NCBI RefSeq assembly: GCF_037076455.1
Contig: NZ_AP028679.1
Span: forward strand, 1,689,501-1,753,500
Direction: 5' to 3'
DNA length: 64,000 nucleotides
Source of the DNA: Desulfoferula mesophila
GTDB taxonomy: Bacteria > Desulfobacterota > Desulfarculia > Desulfarculales > Desulfarculaceae
Positions within the stretch are counted from its first letter, which is position 1, and every line of letters starts with the position of its first letter. Below the pieces are notes generated by a model. It saw only the letters and a list, made by a program, of their open reading frames with translations, did no database searches and was not told where the DNA came from. The translations under genes were made by a program, and so were the position numbers. This document shows, piece by piece, positions 35,204-43,506 of this stretch.

Positions 35204-35854
35204 TTAGAAGTGCAGGATGGGCCAGCCGCGCTGGGCGGCCCGGCGGCGAAGCTGGAAATCCGGGTTGACCGCGTGGGGGTGGCCCACGGCGTCCAGAAGC
35301 TGGTAATCCGAGTGATGGTCGCCATAGGCGTAGGATTCGGCCAGGTTGATGCCGTGGGTGCGGGCCAGCTCGCGCACCAGGCGGGCTTTTTCCGGGCCGT
35401 AGGGCCTGAGCCCCTCCAGCTCACCGGACAGGGCCCCGTCCTTGACCTCCAGGCGGGCGGCCAGGGCCATGTCCGCGCCCAACTCGCGCTGGATCTGGGC
35501 GGCCAGGGGCTCCAGGCTGCCGGTGAGCAGCACCACCAAGTGGCCCTTGCGGCGGTGGTCGTCCATGCGGCGGCGGCCTTCGCTGCTGATGCGGGGCCGG
35601 ATTTTGGTCTGGAAGCACTCGGCGGCCAGGCGGGCCAACTCGTCGGGGTCCTTGCCCTGGAGGTGGGCCTTGTTCTGGGCCGCCGAGGAATCGCCGCCCA
35701 GGCCGCGGGTGAGGTAGAGGAGAACGTAGCGGGCCAGGTCCGGGGCGCGCAGATAGCCGCGCCGGATCAGAAAAGGCACGAATACCTTTTCCATGGAACT
35801 GGGGACCACCAGGGTCCGGTCCACGTCGAAAATGGCGGCGGCTTGCCCGCTCAC
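35204..35854 (-). CDS. HAD-IB phosphatase (SerB-like)
   Basis: This 216-residue HAD enzyme has motif I DVDRTLV (D-x-D-x-T), motif II LLTGS, the lysine in YGPEKARL and motif IV AYGDHHSDYQLLD. Subclass IB enzymes include phosphoserine phosphatase and lipid- or sugar-phosphate phosphatases. The start taken is GTG at 35854. It lies just after the CDP-alcohol phosphatidyltransferase gene, so a phospholipid-phosphate substrate (for example phosphatidylglycerophosphate) is a reasonable guess. Confidence 0.85.
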   Translation of the reverse strand: MSGQAAAIFDVDRTLVVPSSMEKVFVPFLIRRGYLRAPDLARYVLLYLTRGLGGDSSAAQNKAHLQGKDPDELARLAAECFQTKIRPRISSEGRRRMDDHRRKGHLVVLLTGSLEPLAAQIQRELGADMALAARLEVKDGALSGELEGLRPYGPEKARLVRELARTHGINLAESYAYGDHHSDYQLLDAVGHPHAVNPDFQLRRRAAQRGWPILHF

Positions 35855-35868
35855 TGGATGGGCTGCTC

Positions 35869-36498
35869 CTAGTTTGGCCGGGGGACTTGATCCATGAGGC
35901 GGCGAATGTCCGCCAATACCGGCAGGCCCCGGGCAATGCAAAGAATTACCGACAAATATACCAGAGCCGGGGTCAGCCAGAAAAACACTTTCATTTCGGA
36001 AACGGCCTCGGGCCCCAGGGCGATCAAAGCCTGGCACAGGGTGAGTCCGCCGAAGGCCAGCCCCTTGGCCAGGCCGTAGAAGCCGCGCATGAAGCGCCCG
36101 GCCACCAAAAATTTGCCCAGCGGCGAGTGCATCATGCCAAAGGCGCTGTAGCCCTTGGACAGGGCGTACTCCCGAAGGCCGTCCACCAGGAAGCTGCGGA
36201 TGATGAACACCAGGCCCACCCACAGGGGCACCGAGCCCAGGCTCACGAACACGAACCACAGCACGTTTTCCACCACCCGGTCCATGGCGATGTCCAGCAC
36301 GCTGCCCAGGTCGGTGACCTCGTTTTTGAAACGGGCCACGTAGCCGTCCAGCCAGTCCATGAGGTAGAGGGCGGTGATGAGCACCAGGCAGATGAAAGGC
36401 GCGACCGCGCCGGGCAGGTGCAGCAGCAGGACGATGAGAATCAGCAGCGGCAGGCGCAACAGGGTGATGAAGTTGGCCGTGGACATTGGTACGGGCAT
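35869..36498 (-). CDS. CDP-alcohol phosphatidyltransferase
   Basis: This 209-residue integral membrane protein carries the family signature D-x2-DG-x2-AR-x8-G-x3-D-x3-D in full (DWLDGYVAR then GSVLDIAMD). It transfers a phosphatidyl group from CDP-diacylglycerol to an alcohol such as glycerol-3-phosphate or inositol phosphate. The start is probably 36498 (or ATG 36486); a longer in-frame start lacks a ribosome site. It is upstream of the HAD-IB phosphatase, consistent with a two-step head-group synthesis. Confidence 0.88.
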   Translation of the reverse strand: MPVPMSTANFITLLRLPLLILIVLLLHLPGAVAPFICLVLITALYLMDWLDGYVARFKNEVTDLGSVLDIAMDRVVENVLWFVFVSLGSVPLWVGLVFIIRSFLVDGLREYALSKGYSAFGMMHSPLGKFLVAGRFMRGFYGLAKGLAFGGLTLCQALIALGPEAVSEMKVFFWLTPALVYLSVILCIARGLPVLADIRRLMDQVPRPN

Positions 36499-36585
36499 GT
36501 GGCTGGCACCTTGGCAAAGGGAAAAATAAGTTGGCCAAGTGTAGGCAGGGAGGCCCGGCATGTCAATGAGGATGGCTCAGGTCGT

Positions 36586-37023
36586 TCAGCGCTCCAAGGC
36601 GTCCAGGATCTGGTCGCCGAAGTAAAAGTTAACCAGACACAAGGCAAGCAGGGTCAGGTTGACGAGGCCGTGGAACAGGGGCAGGCCCTTGCGGGGCTTG
36701 GGGTGGCGCTCCAGGACAAGGCCGGTAATGAGCCCCACCCCGGCCAGGATCACCAAGATCAGGCCCAGCCAGCCGTGCACTCCGGTGACCAGCCAGTTTT
36801 CCCACAGCCAGCGCACCATGATAGCCCCTCCCAGGCTGCCCAGGATGAGCCCCACCAGGGCCAGCTTGCCGAGCAGGACGTGGCGCGGCCGGGGAAAGGA
36901 GGTCTGGCGGCCCAGGTGCAAGGAGGCCAGGCGCTTGAGGCCCAGCCAGGCCACGTAGAGCCCCAGCAGGGTGCAGGTCACCTGCCAGGCCGGATGGAAG
37001 ATCACGAAGTCGCGGGGGTTCAT
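36586..37023 (-). CDS. DUF4079-like four-helix membrane protein
   Basis: This 145-residue protein has four hydrophobic helices (about 7-27, 48-68, 80-101, 118-138) and conserved histidines (FHPAWQ, VHGWLG, LFHGLVN). That resembles DUF4079/cytochrome-b561-like small membrane proteins, which can bind heme. The function is unknown. It is the first gene upstream of the phosphatidyltransferase on this strand. The ATG at 37023 follows AGAGG. Confidence 0.7.
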   Translation of the reverse strand: MNPRDFVIFHPAWQVTCTLLGLYVAWLGLKRLASLHLGRQTSFPRPRHVLLGKLALVGLILGSLGGAIMVRWLWENWLVTGVHGWLGLILVILAGVGLITGLVLERHPKPRKGLPLFHGLVNLTLLALCLVNFYFGDQILDALER

Positions 37024-37141
37024 AACGCCTCTTCAAGGAGTTGATAGTCTCGATTAGTCCCGCGGGACGCGGGGTTGGCCCATGGGGCCCTGAGTTCAGC
37101 ATGAGCCACCACGGCAAGCCGGGTCAAGCCGGGGGAAAACT

Positions 37142-37169
37142 TTGGACAATGGTCTCAGGCGTGTACAAT
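37142..37169 (+). promoter_or_regulatory. sigma-70 promoter
   Basis: TTGGAC (37142-37147), a 16-base spacer and TACAAT (37164-37169) lie 64 bp upstream of the small zinc-ribbon gene. Confidence 0.5.
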
Positions 37170-37232
37170 AAATTATAGGAATAGCTCCGGCCCGGCGGCC
37201 GGAGAGCGGCTTAATCACATGAGGAGTTGAAC

Positions 37233-37415
37233 ATGTCCAAGCGTAAGTACAAAGTGCGCGCCGAATGCCCCGCCTGCGCCTGCGGGGACCTCACCTTCCT
37301 GAGCCCGGAAAAGCTGCGCGAGAAGTTCATCGGCGACGAAGCGGAGATCGAGATCACCTGCCCCATGTGCGGCCACAAGCACAAGAGCCAGGTGGAGGAA
37401 GTGAAAGAGGACTAG
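37233..37415 (+). CDS. small zinc-ribbon protein
   Basis: This 60-residue protein has two cysteine knuckles, CPACAC and CPMCGH, separated by a charged segment (EKLREKFIGDE). That suggests a zinc ribbon. It is very basic at the N-terminus (MSKRKYKVR) and acidic at the C-terminus. A good GAGGAG site precedes the ATG. The family is not recognised. It lies 60 bp upstream of the YyaL-type gene and may share its promoter. Confidence 0.75.
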   Translation: MSKRKYKVRAECPACACGDLTFLSPEKLREKFIGDEAEIEITCPMCGHKHKSQVEEVKED

Positions 37416-37475
37416 GCCCCGCAGGCCGCGCCTTGGCCCCTTGGAAAGCACCGCCAGCAGAGGAAGCGACCGCCC

Positions 37476-39521
37476 ATGGAAAACCGCCTGGCCCAGCAAA
37501 AAAGCCCCTATCTTTTGCAGCATGCCCACAATCCCGTGGCCTGGCAGCCCTGGGATCGACAGGCGCTGGAGTTGGCCAAGGCCGAGGACAAACCCATCTT
37601 CCTCTCCATAGGCTACGCCACCTGCCACTGGTGCCACGTGATGGCCCACGAGTCCTTCGAGGACCCGGAGGTGGCCGAGTTGCTCAACCGGGAGTACGTG
37701 CCCATCAAGGTGGACCGCGAGGAGCGGCCCGACCTGGACGGGGTGTACATGGCCGTGTGCCAGACCCTCACCGGCCGGGGCGGCTGGCCGCTGAGCGTAT
37801 GGCTCACCCCGGACGGCAAGCCCTTTTACGCGGGCACCTACTTTCCCAAGACCACCCGCCAGGGCATGCCCGGTTTCATCCCGGTGCTGCAGGAATTGGC
37901 CCGGCGCTGGAAGAGCCCCGAGCGGGTCAAGATGCTCAGCGCCAGCCAGGAGATCATCAAGGCCCTCAAGGGCGCGGCCCAGGGCCAAGGGGGCAACCTG
38001 GGGCTCAAGACGCTGCAACAGGCCCACGAGGGCCTGGCCGGCATCTACGACTCCCGGTTCGGCGGTTTCGGCCAGGCCCCCAAGTTTCCCAGCCCCCATC
38101 ATTTGACCTTCCTGCTGCGCTGGCATTTGCGCGCCCCCCAGGACCAAGCCCTGGCCATGGTGGAAAAGACCCTCACCGAGATGTGGCGGGGCGGCATGTT
38201 CGACCAGGTGGGCGGCGGCTTCCACCGCTACTCGGTGGACGCCCGCTGGCTGGTGCCCCACTTCGAGAAGATGCTCTACGACCAGGCCATGCTCACCATG
38301 GCCTATGTGGAGACCCATCAGCTCACCGGCGAGGCCGAGCACGCCCGGGCGGCCCGCGAGGTCCTGGACTACGTGCTCCGGGACATGACCGCGCCCGAGG
38401 GCGGTTTCTACTCGGCCGAGGACGCCGACTCCGAGGGCGAGGAGGGCCTGTTCTACGTGTGGACCCCGGCCCAGGTACGCGAGGTGTTGGGGCCGGAGTT
38501 GGGCGAGCGCTTCTGTAGGGTCTACAACATCAGCGAGGCGGGCAACTTCGAGCACGGCCGCTCCATCGCCCACCTCGCCCTGGGCTGGGACGAGCTGGCC
38601 CAGGCCGAGGGCGTGGCGGTCGAGGCCCTGCGCCAGGAGATGGCCGAGGCCCGGGCCAAGCTCTTTGCGGCCCGCGAAAAGCGGGTGCACCCCCTCAAGG
38701 ATGACAAGGTCATCACCTCCTGGAACGGCCTGATGATCGCCGCCCTGGCCCAGGCCGGGGCCGCCCTGGGCGAGAGCGCCTATCTGGAGGCCGCGCGGCG
38801 CGCCGCCGCCTTTGTGGAGCAATACCTGGTGGGCACCGACGGCCGCCTGGCCCGCCGCTGGCGCCAGGGGCACCTCACCGGGCCGGGCTATCTGGATGAC
38901 TACGCTTTATACATCTGGGGGCTCCTGGAGCTGCACCAGGCCGGGCAAGACCCGCGCCATCTGGAGCGGGCCCTGGAGCTTACCGAGTTGGCGGGCCGCC
39001 TGTTCTGGGACGACGAGGGCGGCGGCTATTTCTACACCCCGGCCGACGGGGAGGCCCTGATCTTTAGGGACAAGGAGATCTACGACGGGGCCTTGCCCTC
39101 GGGCAACTCGGTCATGGCGGGCAACCTGTTGCGCCTGGGGCGCCTGGTGGCCCGCCCGGAGTTGGAAGACCGGGCCGAGGATTTGCTTAACGCCTTCGCC
39201 GGCACGGTGGAGCGCATGCCCATGGGCTACACCCAGCTCATGAACGCCCTGGATTTCGCCCAAGGCCACACCCAGGAGGTGGTGGTGGTGGGCCGGGCCG
39301 GGGAGCCGGACACCAAGGCCATGCTCGAGAAGTTCCACACCAGCTTCGGACCCCGGCGGGTGATCCTGTTCCGGCCGGTGGGCCAGGACGAGCCCCTGGT
39401 GGAGTCCCTGGCCCCCTATAGCGCGGCCATGGAGATGGTGGGCGGAGCGGCCACGGCCTATGTCTGCGCCAACTACGCCTGCCTGGCCCCGGTGAACGAC
39501 CCGGCCGATCTGGAGTTGTGA
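37476..39521 (+). CDS. thioredoxin-domain/six-hairpin glycosidase-like protein (YyaL, DUF255)
   Basis: This 681-residue protein has an N-terminal DUF255 thioredoxin-like domain with the CHWC active-site-like motif ([18 protein letters not shown]). Residues about 180-640 form an alpha/alpha-barrel of the N-acylglucosamine-2-epimerase/mannosidase type, with [21 protein letters not shown] and [10 protein letters not shown]. The family is universal but its enzymatic role is unsettled; no signal peptide is seen, so it is cytoplasmic. Its length is typical. The ATG at 37476 follows AGAGGAAG. Confidence 0.92.
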   Translation: MENRLAQQKSPYLLQHAHNPVAWQPWDRQALELAKAEDKPIFLSIGYATCHWCHVMAHESFEDPEVAELLNREYVPIKVDREERPDLDGVYMAVCQTLTGRGGWPLSVWLTPDGKPFYAGTYFPKTTRQGMPGFIPVLQELARRWKSPERVKMLSASQEIIKALKGAAQGQGGNLGLKTLQQAHEGLAGIYDSRFGGFGQAPKFPSPHHLTFLLRWHLRAPQDQALAMVEKTLTEMWRGGMFDQVGGGFHRYSVDARWLVPHFEKMLYDQAMLTMAYVETHQLTGEAEHARAAREVLDYVLRDMTAPEGGFYSAEDADSEGEEGLFYVWTPAQVREVLGPELGERFCRVYNISEAGNFEHGRSIAHLALGWDELAQAEGVAVEALRQEMAEARAKLFAAREKRVHPLKDDKVITSWNGLMIAALAQAGAALGESAYLEAARRAAAFVEQYLVGTDGRLARRWRQGHLTGPGYLDDYALYIWGLLELHQAGQDPRHLERALELTELAGRLFWDDEGGGYFYTPADGEALIFRDKEIYDGALPSGNSVMAGNLLRLGRLVARPELEDRAEDLLNAFAGTVERMPMGYTQLMNALDFAQGHTQEVVVVGRAGEPDTKAMLEKFHTSFGPRRVILFRPVGQDEPLVESLAPYSAAMEMVGGAATAYVCANYACLAPVNDPADLEL

Positions 39522-39991
39522 GAGCCGGGAGGCAGGGTAGCGCCAGGGTAGCCAGCCTGCGATAAAGCTGCATAGCGGCCGCACGCGGAGGATGAAGAGT
39601 CAGGAAGAGGTAATAGGCTAAGCGCCGGTTTCCGCCGGGCGTCGCGTTTTTCCTGCGGTGCCCGGATACTCCTCAACATGCCCCCGGTGAGGCTGGGCGC
39701 CCCGGCCGCTCCCGGTCCGCAGACGCTACCGCTGGCCTCGCGAGTCATGCCGCCAGAAAGGTGAGCCGAGAAAAAGTAGGGAAGGGTGGAACACTCGGCT
39801 CCGGCGGTCCCGCTGCCCCCTGGTGATTTGCCTGGCCTGCCAATACTCCCGTCCGGTGCGGCTAAGTTACAGCGCACATGATGCCGCTTTGAGCAGGGCA
39901 ACCATGCCTGCTCCTCTTTCTAAAAACTCCCCATTGATTGAGCGTGAGTTGCGGCACCGGTGGCCGTTAGGAACGGCCTTGTCTCCGCGCT
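39522..39991. other. 470-bp convergent gap with no gene
   Basis: The region lies between two convergent 3-prime ends and shows no supported coding sequence. Open frames here have no ribosome sites and no protein-like composition. A GC-rich segment at 39653-39722 is bounded by CTGCGG/CCGCAG and contains an inner CCTCA/TGAGG pair, so it could fold as RNA on either strand. No clear terminator is seen. Confidence 0.6.
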
Positions 39992-41182
39992 CTAAATCTT
40001 CGGAGGGCGCACCAGAAAGATCAGGCCCGCCGAAGCCATGAAGAACAAACCCAGGTAGCCGAAGACCAGGGCGAAGTCCCCGCCCGTGGCATCCAGCAAA
40101 TGCCCGCCCAGCCAGGGGCCCAGAGCCCCGGACAAAAAGCCGTAGGCGGTGAACACCACCCCGAAGATGGCCCCGAAATGCTCCAAGCCGAAGCAGTCGG
40201 TGGCCAGGGGGGCGCTCACCGCGAACAGGGTGCCAAAGGCGAAACCCACCAGGGCGGCCAGGGCGGCCCATTGATACAGGCCCTGGGCGTGGGGCAGGAG
40301 CAGGTAGGCCGTGCCGGCCAGGACGAAAGCCCCGGCCATGGTCAGGTTGCGCCCCACCAGGTCGGAGAGCCAGCCGCTGAGCAGGCGGCTCAGGCCGTTG
40401 GTCAGGTTGAAGGCGGTGAGGATCATCACCGCCTGGCGCAGGTTCAGGCCCCGGCCCAGGCCGAAGCCGACGGACAGGGTGACCATGGCTATGCCCGCCG
40501 CCCCGGCCAGGGCCCAGGTGCACCACAGGGCCCAAAAGGAGCGGGTGCGTAGCGCCTGGCCCACCCGCAGGGAAAGCCCCGGCGCGCCGTGGCCGGTGCC
40601 TGCCAGCGCGGGCCGGGGCGCGGGAAAGGACATGAAGGGCGCGGCGATCAGGCCGGTGACCAGGGCGGCCAGGCCGGCCACCAGGCACAGCGCCGTGGGC
40701 CCCGCCTCGCCCAGCACCCAGGAGTACAAGGGGGCGGTGGCCGCGGCGGCCAGGCCGAAGACCATGCTCACCAGGCCGGCGACCAGGCCCCGCCGGGTGG
40801 GGAACCAGCGCTGCACCACGCTCAGGGCGGGCAGGTAGAGGCAGGAATGGGAGGCCCCGGTGATAAAGGCCCAGGCGTGCACCGCGCCGATGCTCGGGGC
40901 CAGGGGCAGGGCGAGGGACACCGTGGAGGAGATTAGGGTGCCCAGGAGCACCAGGCGGGTGGGTCCCAGGCGCTCCTGCCAGCGCCCGGCCAGGTACATG
41001 CTGGAGCCCACCCCCAGCAGCAGGAAGAACAGGATCTGGCCCACCGCCGCCCGGTCCACCCCAAAGACGATCTGCCAGTGCTGGGCCATGATGCCCGGAA
41101 AGCCGAAGGCCATGGAGCCGGGCCAGAAGATGGCCGCGCAACTGGACCACAGGGCCTTTTCCGGCGAGGGAGTTACCGCCAC
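39992..41182 (-). CDS. major facilitator superfamily transporter
   Basis: This 396-residue protein has twelve hydrophobic helices. MFS signature loops are visible as AGRWQERLGPTR between helices 2 and 3 and SGWLSDLVGRNLTM between helices 8 and 9. It resembles the oxalate/formate-antiporter-like or monocarboxylate branch; the substrate is unknown. The GTG start at 41182 has AAGGA upstream. It lies 43 bp downstream of the lipid-kinase gene and may be unrelated to it. Confidence 0.88.
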   Translation of the reverse strand: MAVTPSPEKALWSSCAAIFWPGSMAFGFPGIMAQHWQIVFGVDRAAVGQILFFLLLGVGSSMYLAGRWQERLGPTRLVLLGTLISSTVSLALPLAPSIGAVHAWAFITGASHSCLYLPALSVVQRWFPTRRGLVAGLVSMVFGLAAAATAPLYSWVLGEAGPTALCLVAGLAALVTGLIAAPFMSFPAPRPALAGTGHGAPGLSLRVGQALRTRSFWALWCTWALAGAAGIAMVTLSVGFGLGRGLNLRQAVMILTAFNLTNGLSRLLSGWLSDLVGRNLTMAGAFVLAGTAYLLLPHAQGLYQWAALAALVGFAFGTLFAVSAPLATDCFGLEHFGAIFGVVFTAYGFLSGALGPWLGGHLLDATGGDFALVFGYLGLFFMASAGLIFLVRPPKI

Positions 41183-41225
41183 GCGGGTCCTTTCTGTGCG
41201 GGCGCGGTTGGTCGGGATGCCGGGC

Positions 41226-42116
41226 TCAGGCCGGGGCCACCACCTTGAGGGCCCCCGGCAAAATCTCCACGCTCAGGGGAGAAGCGGCCACCGGCTCGCC
41301 ATCGGCCCAAAGCTCCATGGGCCGGTCGCAGGCTATCTCAACCTTGCGGGTGCGCAGGAAGCTGACTTCGGGCACCGCGCCGTGGCTGCCCTTGAGCACC
41401 GAGGGCAAGAAGCGCATCACCTTGAAAATACCCACCGGGCGCACCAGGCAGATGTCCAGGTGGCCGTCGTCGGCCCGGGCTTGGGGCACGATGCGTATCT
41501 GGTTGCCGTAGGTGGGGGTATTGGCTACGGCGGCCAGGAACAGGGGGCCGTGGTAGTGGCCCTCGTCCCAGGTGAGCCGCACCTGGGGCGGACGGTAGCG
41601 GCCCAGGGTGCGCAGCACGGCGTAGATGTAGGCGGGTTGGCCCCACAGGGGAGCCCGCATCAGGTCCACGTAGCGGCTCACCTCTGCGTCGAAGCCCACC
41701 GCGCCCACGGTGCAGTAGTTGCGGCCGTTGACCCGGGCCAGATCCACCGCGCGGGTGGCTCCCCCGGCCACCGCCGCCACCAGGGCCTCGGGCTCGCAGG
41801 CCAGGCCGAGGGAGCGGCAAAAATCGTTGCAGCGCCCGGCGGGCAGGGTGGCCAGGCGGACGTGGCTGTCGGCCAGGGCCTGGGCCGCCTCGTGCACCGT
41901 GCCGTCGCCGCCCACCACCATGACCACCTCCGCTCCCTGTTCCACGGCCCGTCCCACCAACTCCTCGGCGTGGCCTCGGCCCTTGGTCAAGAGCTCGCGC
42001 GGAGCCATCCCCGCCCCGGCCAGGGCGGCTTGCAGACGCCGGGCCGCGTCCACGGCCTTGCCCCGCCCCGCCTGGGGGTTGTGGATCAAGGCTATGCGAG
42101 GATGGTTGAGGGCCAT
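41226..42116 (-). CDS. diacylglycerol/sphingosine kinase-family lipid kinase (YegS/DagK type)
   Basis: This 296-residue kinase has the nucleotide-binding VVGGDGTVHE, the N-terminal NPQAGRGKAVD and the acidic patch near GAVGFDAEVSRY. YegS/BmrU/DagK proteins phosphorylate diacylglycerol or related lipids. One substitution is notable: LATLPAGRCNDFCRSLG has Arg-Cys where most members have Gly-Thr in GTGNDFAR. The ATG at 42116 is chosen as the first Met of the conserved fold. Confidence 0.85.
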   Translation of the reverse strand: MALNHPRIALIHNPQAGRGKAVDAARRLQAALAGAGMAPRELLTKGRGHAEELVGRAVEQGAEVVMVVGGDGTVHEAAQALADSHVRLATLPAGRCNDFCRSLGLACEPEALVAAVAGGATRAVDLARVNGRNYCTVGAVGFDAEVSRYVDLMRAPLWGQPAYIYAVLRTLGRYRPPQVRLTWDEGHYHGPLFLAAVANTPTYGNQIRIVPQARADDGHLDICLVRPVGIFKVMRFLPSVLKGSHGAVPEVSFLRTRKVEIACDRPMELWADGEPVAASPLSVEILPGALKVVAPA

Positions 42117-42235
42117 GGGGAGTTCTTTCCCGGTCCCGCCGGCCGGGGCCAAGCGGGGAAAAAGTCAGGCACGCTGAGAAGCGATCCTAGCAGAAATATC
42201 CGCCGTGGGTAAAGGAGGAGGGGAGCCGGCGAACG

Positions 42236-43054
42236 TCACCTTTGATGCTTCCAAGGTTGGCCATGGGAAATTTTTCGGTATTCGTCCCGCACCACCTCGG
42301 CGCCGTATTTTCTTTCCAGCCGCCTCACCGTGAAATGACCGCGCCCCACTTCCTGAAAATGGTTGATGAACAACAGGTTGATGGTGCAGCCCCCGGCCGC
42401 GCCCACCAGGGGAATCAACTGGGCCGCAACCTTGGCGGTTATCTGTATCTGCAAGCGGGCGGCGATCAGGGTCAGCAGCCTTACGATGGCCGGGGCGGTC
42501 TGGTCGGCGATGCCCTGGCTGGCGATGTATTCGGCCGCCTCGTTGATGGCCTTGGCCAGCATGGCGCGTACGAAGTAATAACCTGATTCAGCGCCGTCGT
42601 CCGCCTCGGTCCGGCTGCCAAAGGCGAACACCTCGATGCAGGCCAGCTGGGTATCGATGTCGTGGATGTTTTCGCCGTTGCTGCGGGCGATGTCGGCCAG
42701 GGAGCGCAAGATGATGCCGGTGGAAATGGGCATCTCTATGGGCAGGCCCACCAGACCCAGCGCCCCGCCCCCGGCGCCGGTCGCGCCGGCCATGAGCTTG
42801 TGGAGCAGGTTGCTGGGCGGCCCCTCGTGGTTGGCGTCAAGGGTGATCGCCACCAGCTTCAGGGCGGCCTGCATGGATTTGCGGGTGGCCTCTTTTACGG
42901 TCTTTTCCGCCTTGGCGGGCAAGCTTTTCATCGCCAATTCAATGGGTTTGCCGATGTAGTTGGACAAGGAGGCCGCCAGGCCGGGATTTTCCAGGTCTTG
43001 CACCGCCTTCACCAGGTCGGCATAATCCTTGGGCTCCAGTTCCATGTAACTCAT
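42236..43054 (-). CDS. EcsC-family protein
   Basis: This 272-residue protein has the EcsC pattern: a glycine-rich amphipathic central stretch (GATGAGGGALGLVGLPIEMP) then STGIILRSLADIARSNGE, and IPLVGAAGGCTINLLFINHF near the end. EcsC was named in a Bacillus ABC-exporter locus; the biochemical role is unclear, and the protein is probably peripheral at the membrane. The start is ATG 43054, or the ATG three codons later. It is a single gene between the lipid kinase and tRNA-His. Confidence 0.82.
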   Translation of the reverse strand: MSYMELEPKDYADLVKAVQDLENPGLAASLSNYIGKPIELAMKSLPAKAEKTVKEATRKSMQAALKLVAITLDANHEGPPSNLLHKLMAGATGAGGGALGLVGLPIEMPISTGIILRSLADIARSNGENIHDIDTQLACIEVFAFGSRTEADDGAESGYYFVRAMLAKAINEAAEYIASQGIADQTAPAIVRLLTLIAARLQIQITAKVAAQLIPLVGAAGGCTINLLFINHFQEVGRGHFTVRRLERKYGAEVVRDEYRKISHGQPWKHQR

Positions 43055-43151
43055 CCCCGCTGCATTGTGGGCTAGCCGTGCAATAAGTTTAGTTGGCGCG
43101 GGGATAAATGAAAAGGTGTCTTGGCCGGACGGCGGGGAGGCGGGCCTCCAC

Positions 43152-43176
43152 AAAAAAAGCGGCCCCAGGGGCCGCT
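43152..43176 (-). terminator. terminator of tRNA-His
   Basis: AGCGGCCCC and GGGGCCGCT flank a single A. Read on the minus strand, seven T residues follow (A-run at 43152-43158). It lies 18 bp past the tRNA 3-prime end. Confidence 0.9.
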
Positions 43177-43193
43177 TAGGGATGATTTTGGGG

Positions 43194-43272
43194 TGGGGTG
43201 GCTAGTGGGACTTGAACCCACGGCCTCCAGGGCCACAACCTGGCGCTCTAACCAAACTGAGCTATAGCCACC
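43194..43272 (-). tRNA. tRNA-His (GTG)
   Basis: The cloverleaf is complete: acceptor GTGGCTA/TAGCCAC, D-arm AGCTC/GAGC, anticodon arm CCAGG-TTGTGGC-CCTGG (anticodon GTG) and T-arm GTGGG-TTCAAGT-CCCAC. The extra 5-prime G (G-1) pairs with C73, the histidine identity element. CCA is encoded. Confidence 0.97.
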
Positions 43273-43314
43273 ACATGGGCTCCCCGGATGTGACAACCCG
43301 GAGAGTAGGTGCGA

Positions 43315-43343
43315 TTTATAACAGAGCGCCCGGTTGCTGGCAA
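43315..43343 (-). promoter_or_regulatory. sigma-70 promoter of tRNA-His
   Basis: On the minus strand, TTGCCA (43343-43338), a 17-base spacer and TATAAA (43320-43315) lie 43 bp before the tRNA. The arrangement is near consensus. Confidence 0.8.
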
Positions 43344-43506
43344 GTGTTTTCACCTGATTGGCCATTCAGTTCGGGCGATGTTTTTGCCAGCCTGGCCGGT
43401 AACTTGACACCCGGCTACCCCGGCCATAGGATTATGGAGTTTCTCAGGGCCGTGGCGCAAGGCGGCCCGCTTTGCCCGGCCCTCTGGTCTTAGGGAGAAT
43501 AACGGT

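Noticed and set aside
39473-39901. 142-codon minus-strand frame in the convergent gap
   Set aside because: It has no start context, no domain and a random-looking composition; it extends into the 3-prime end of the YyaL gene.
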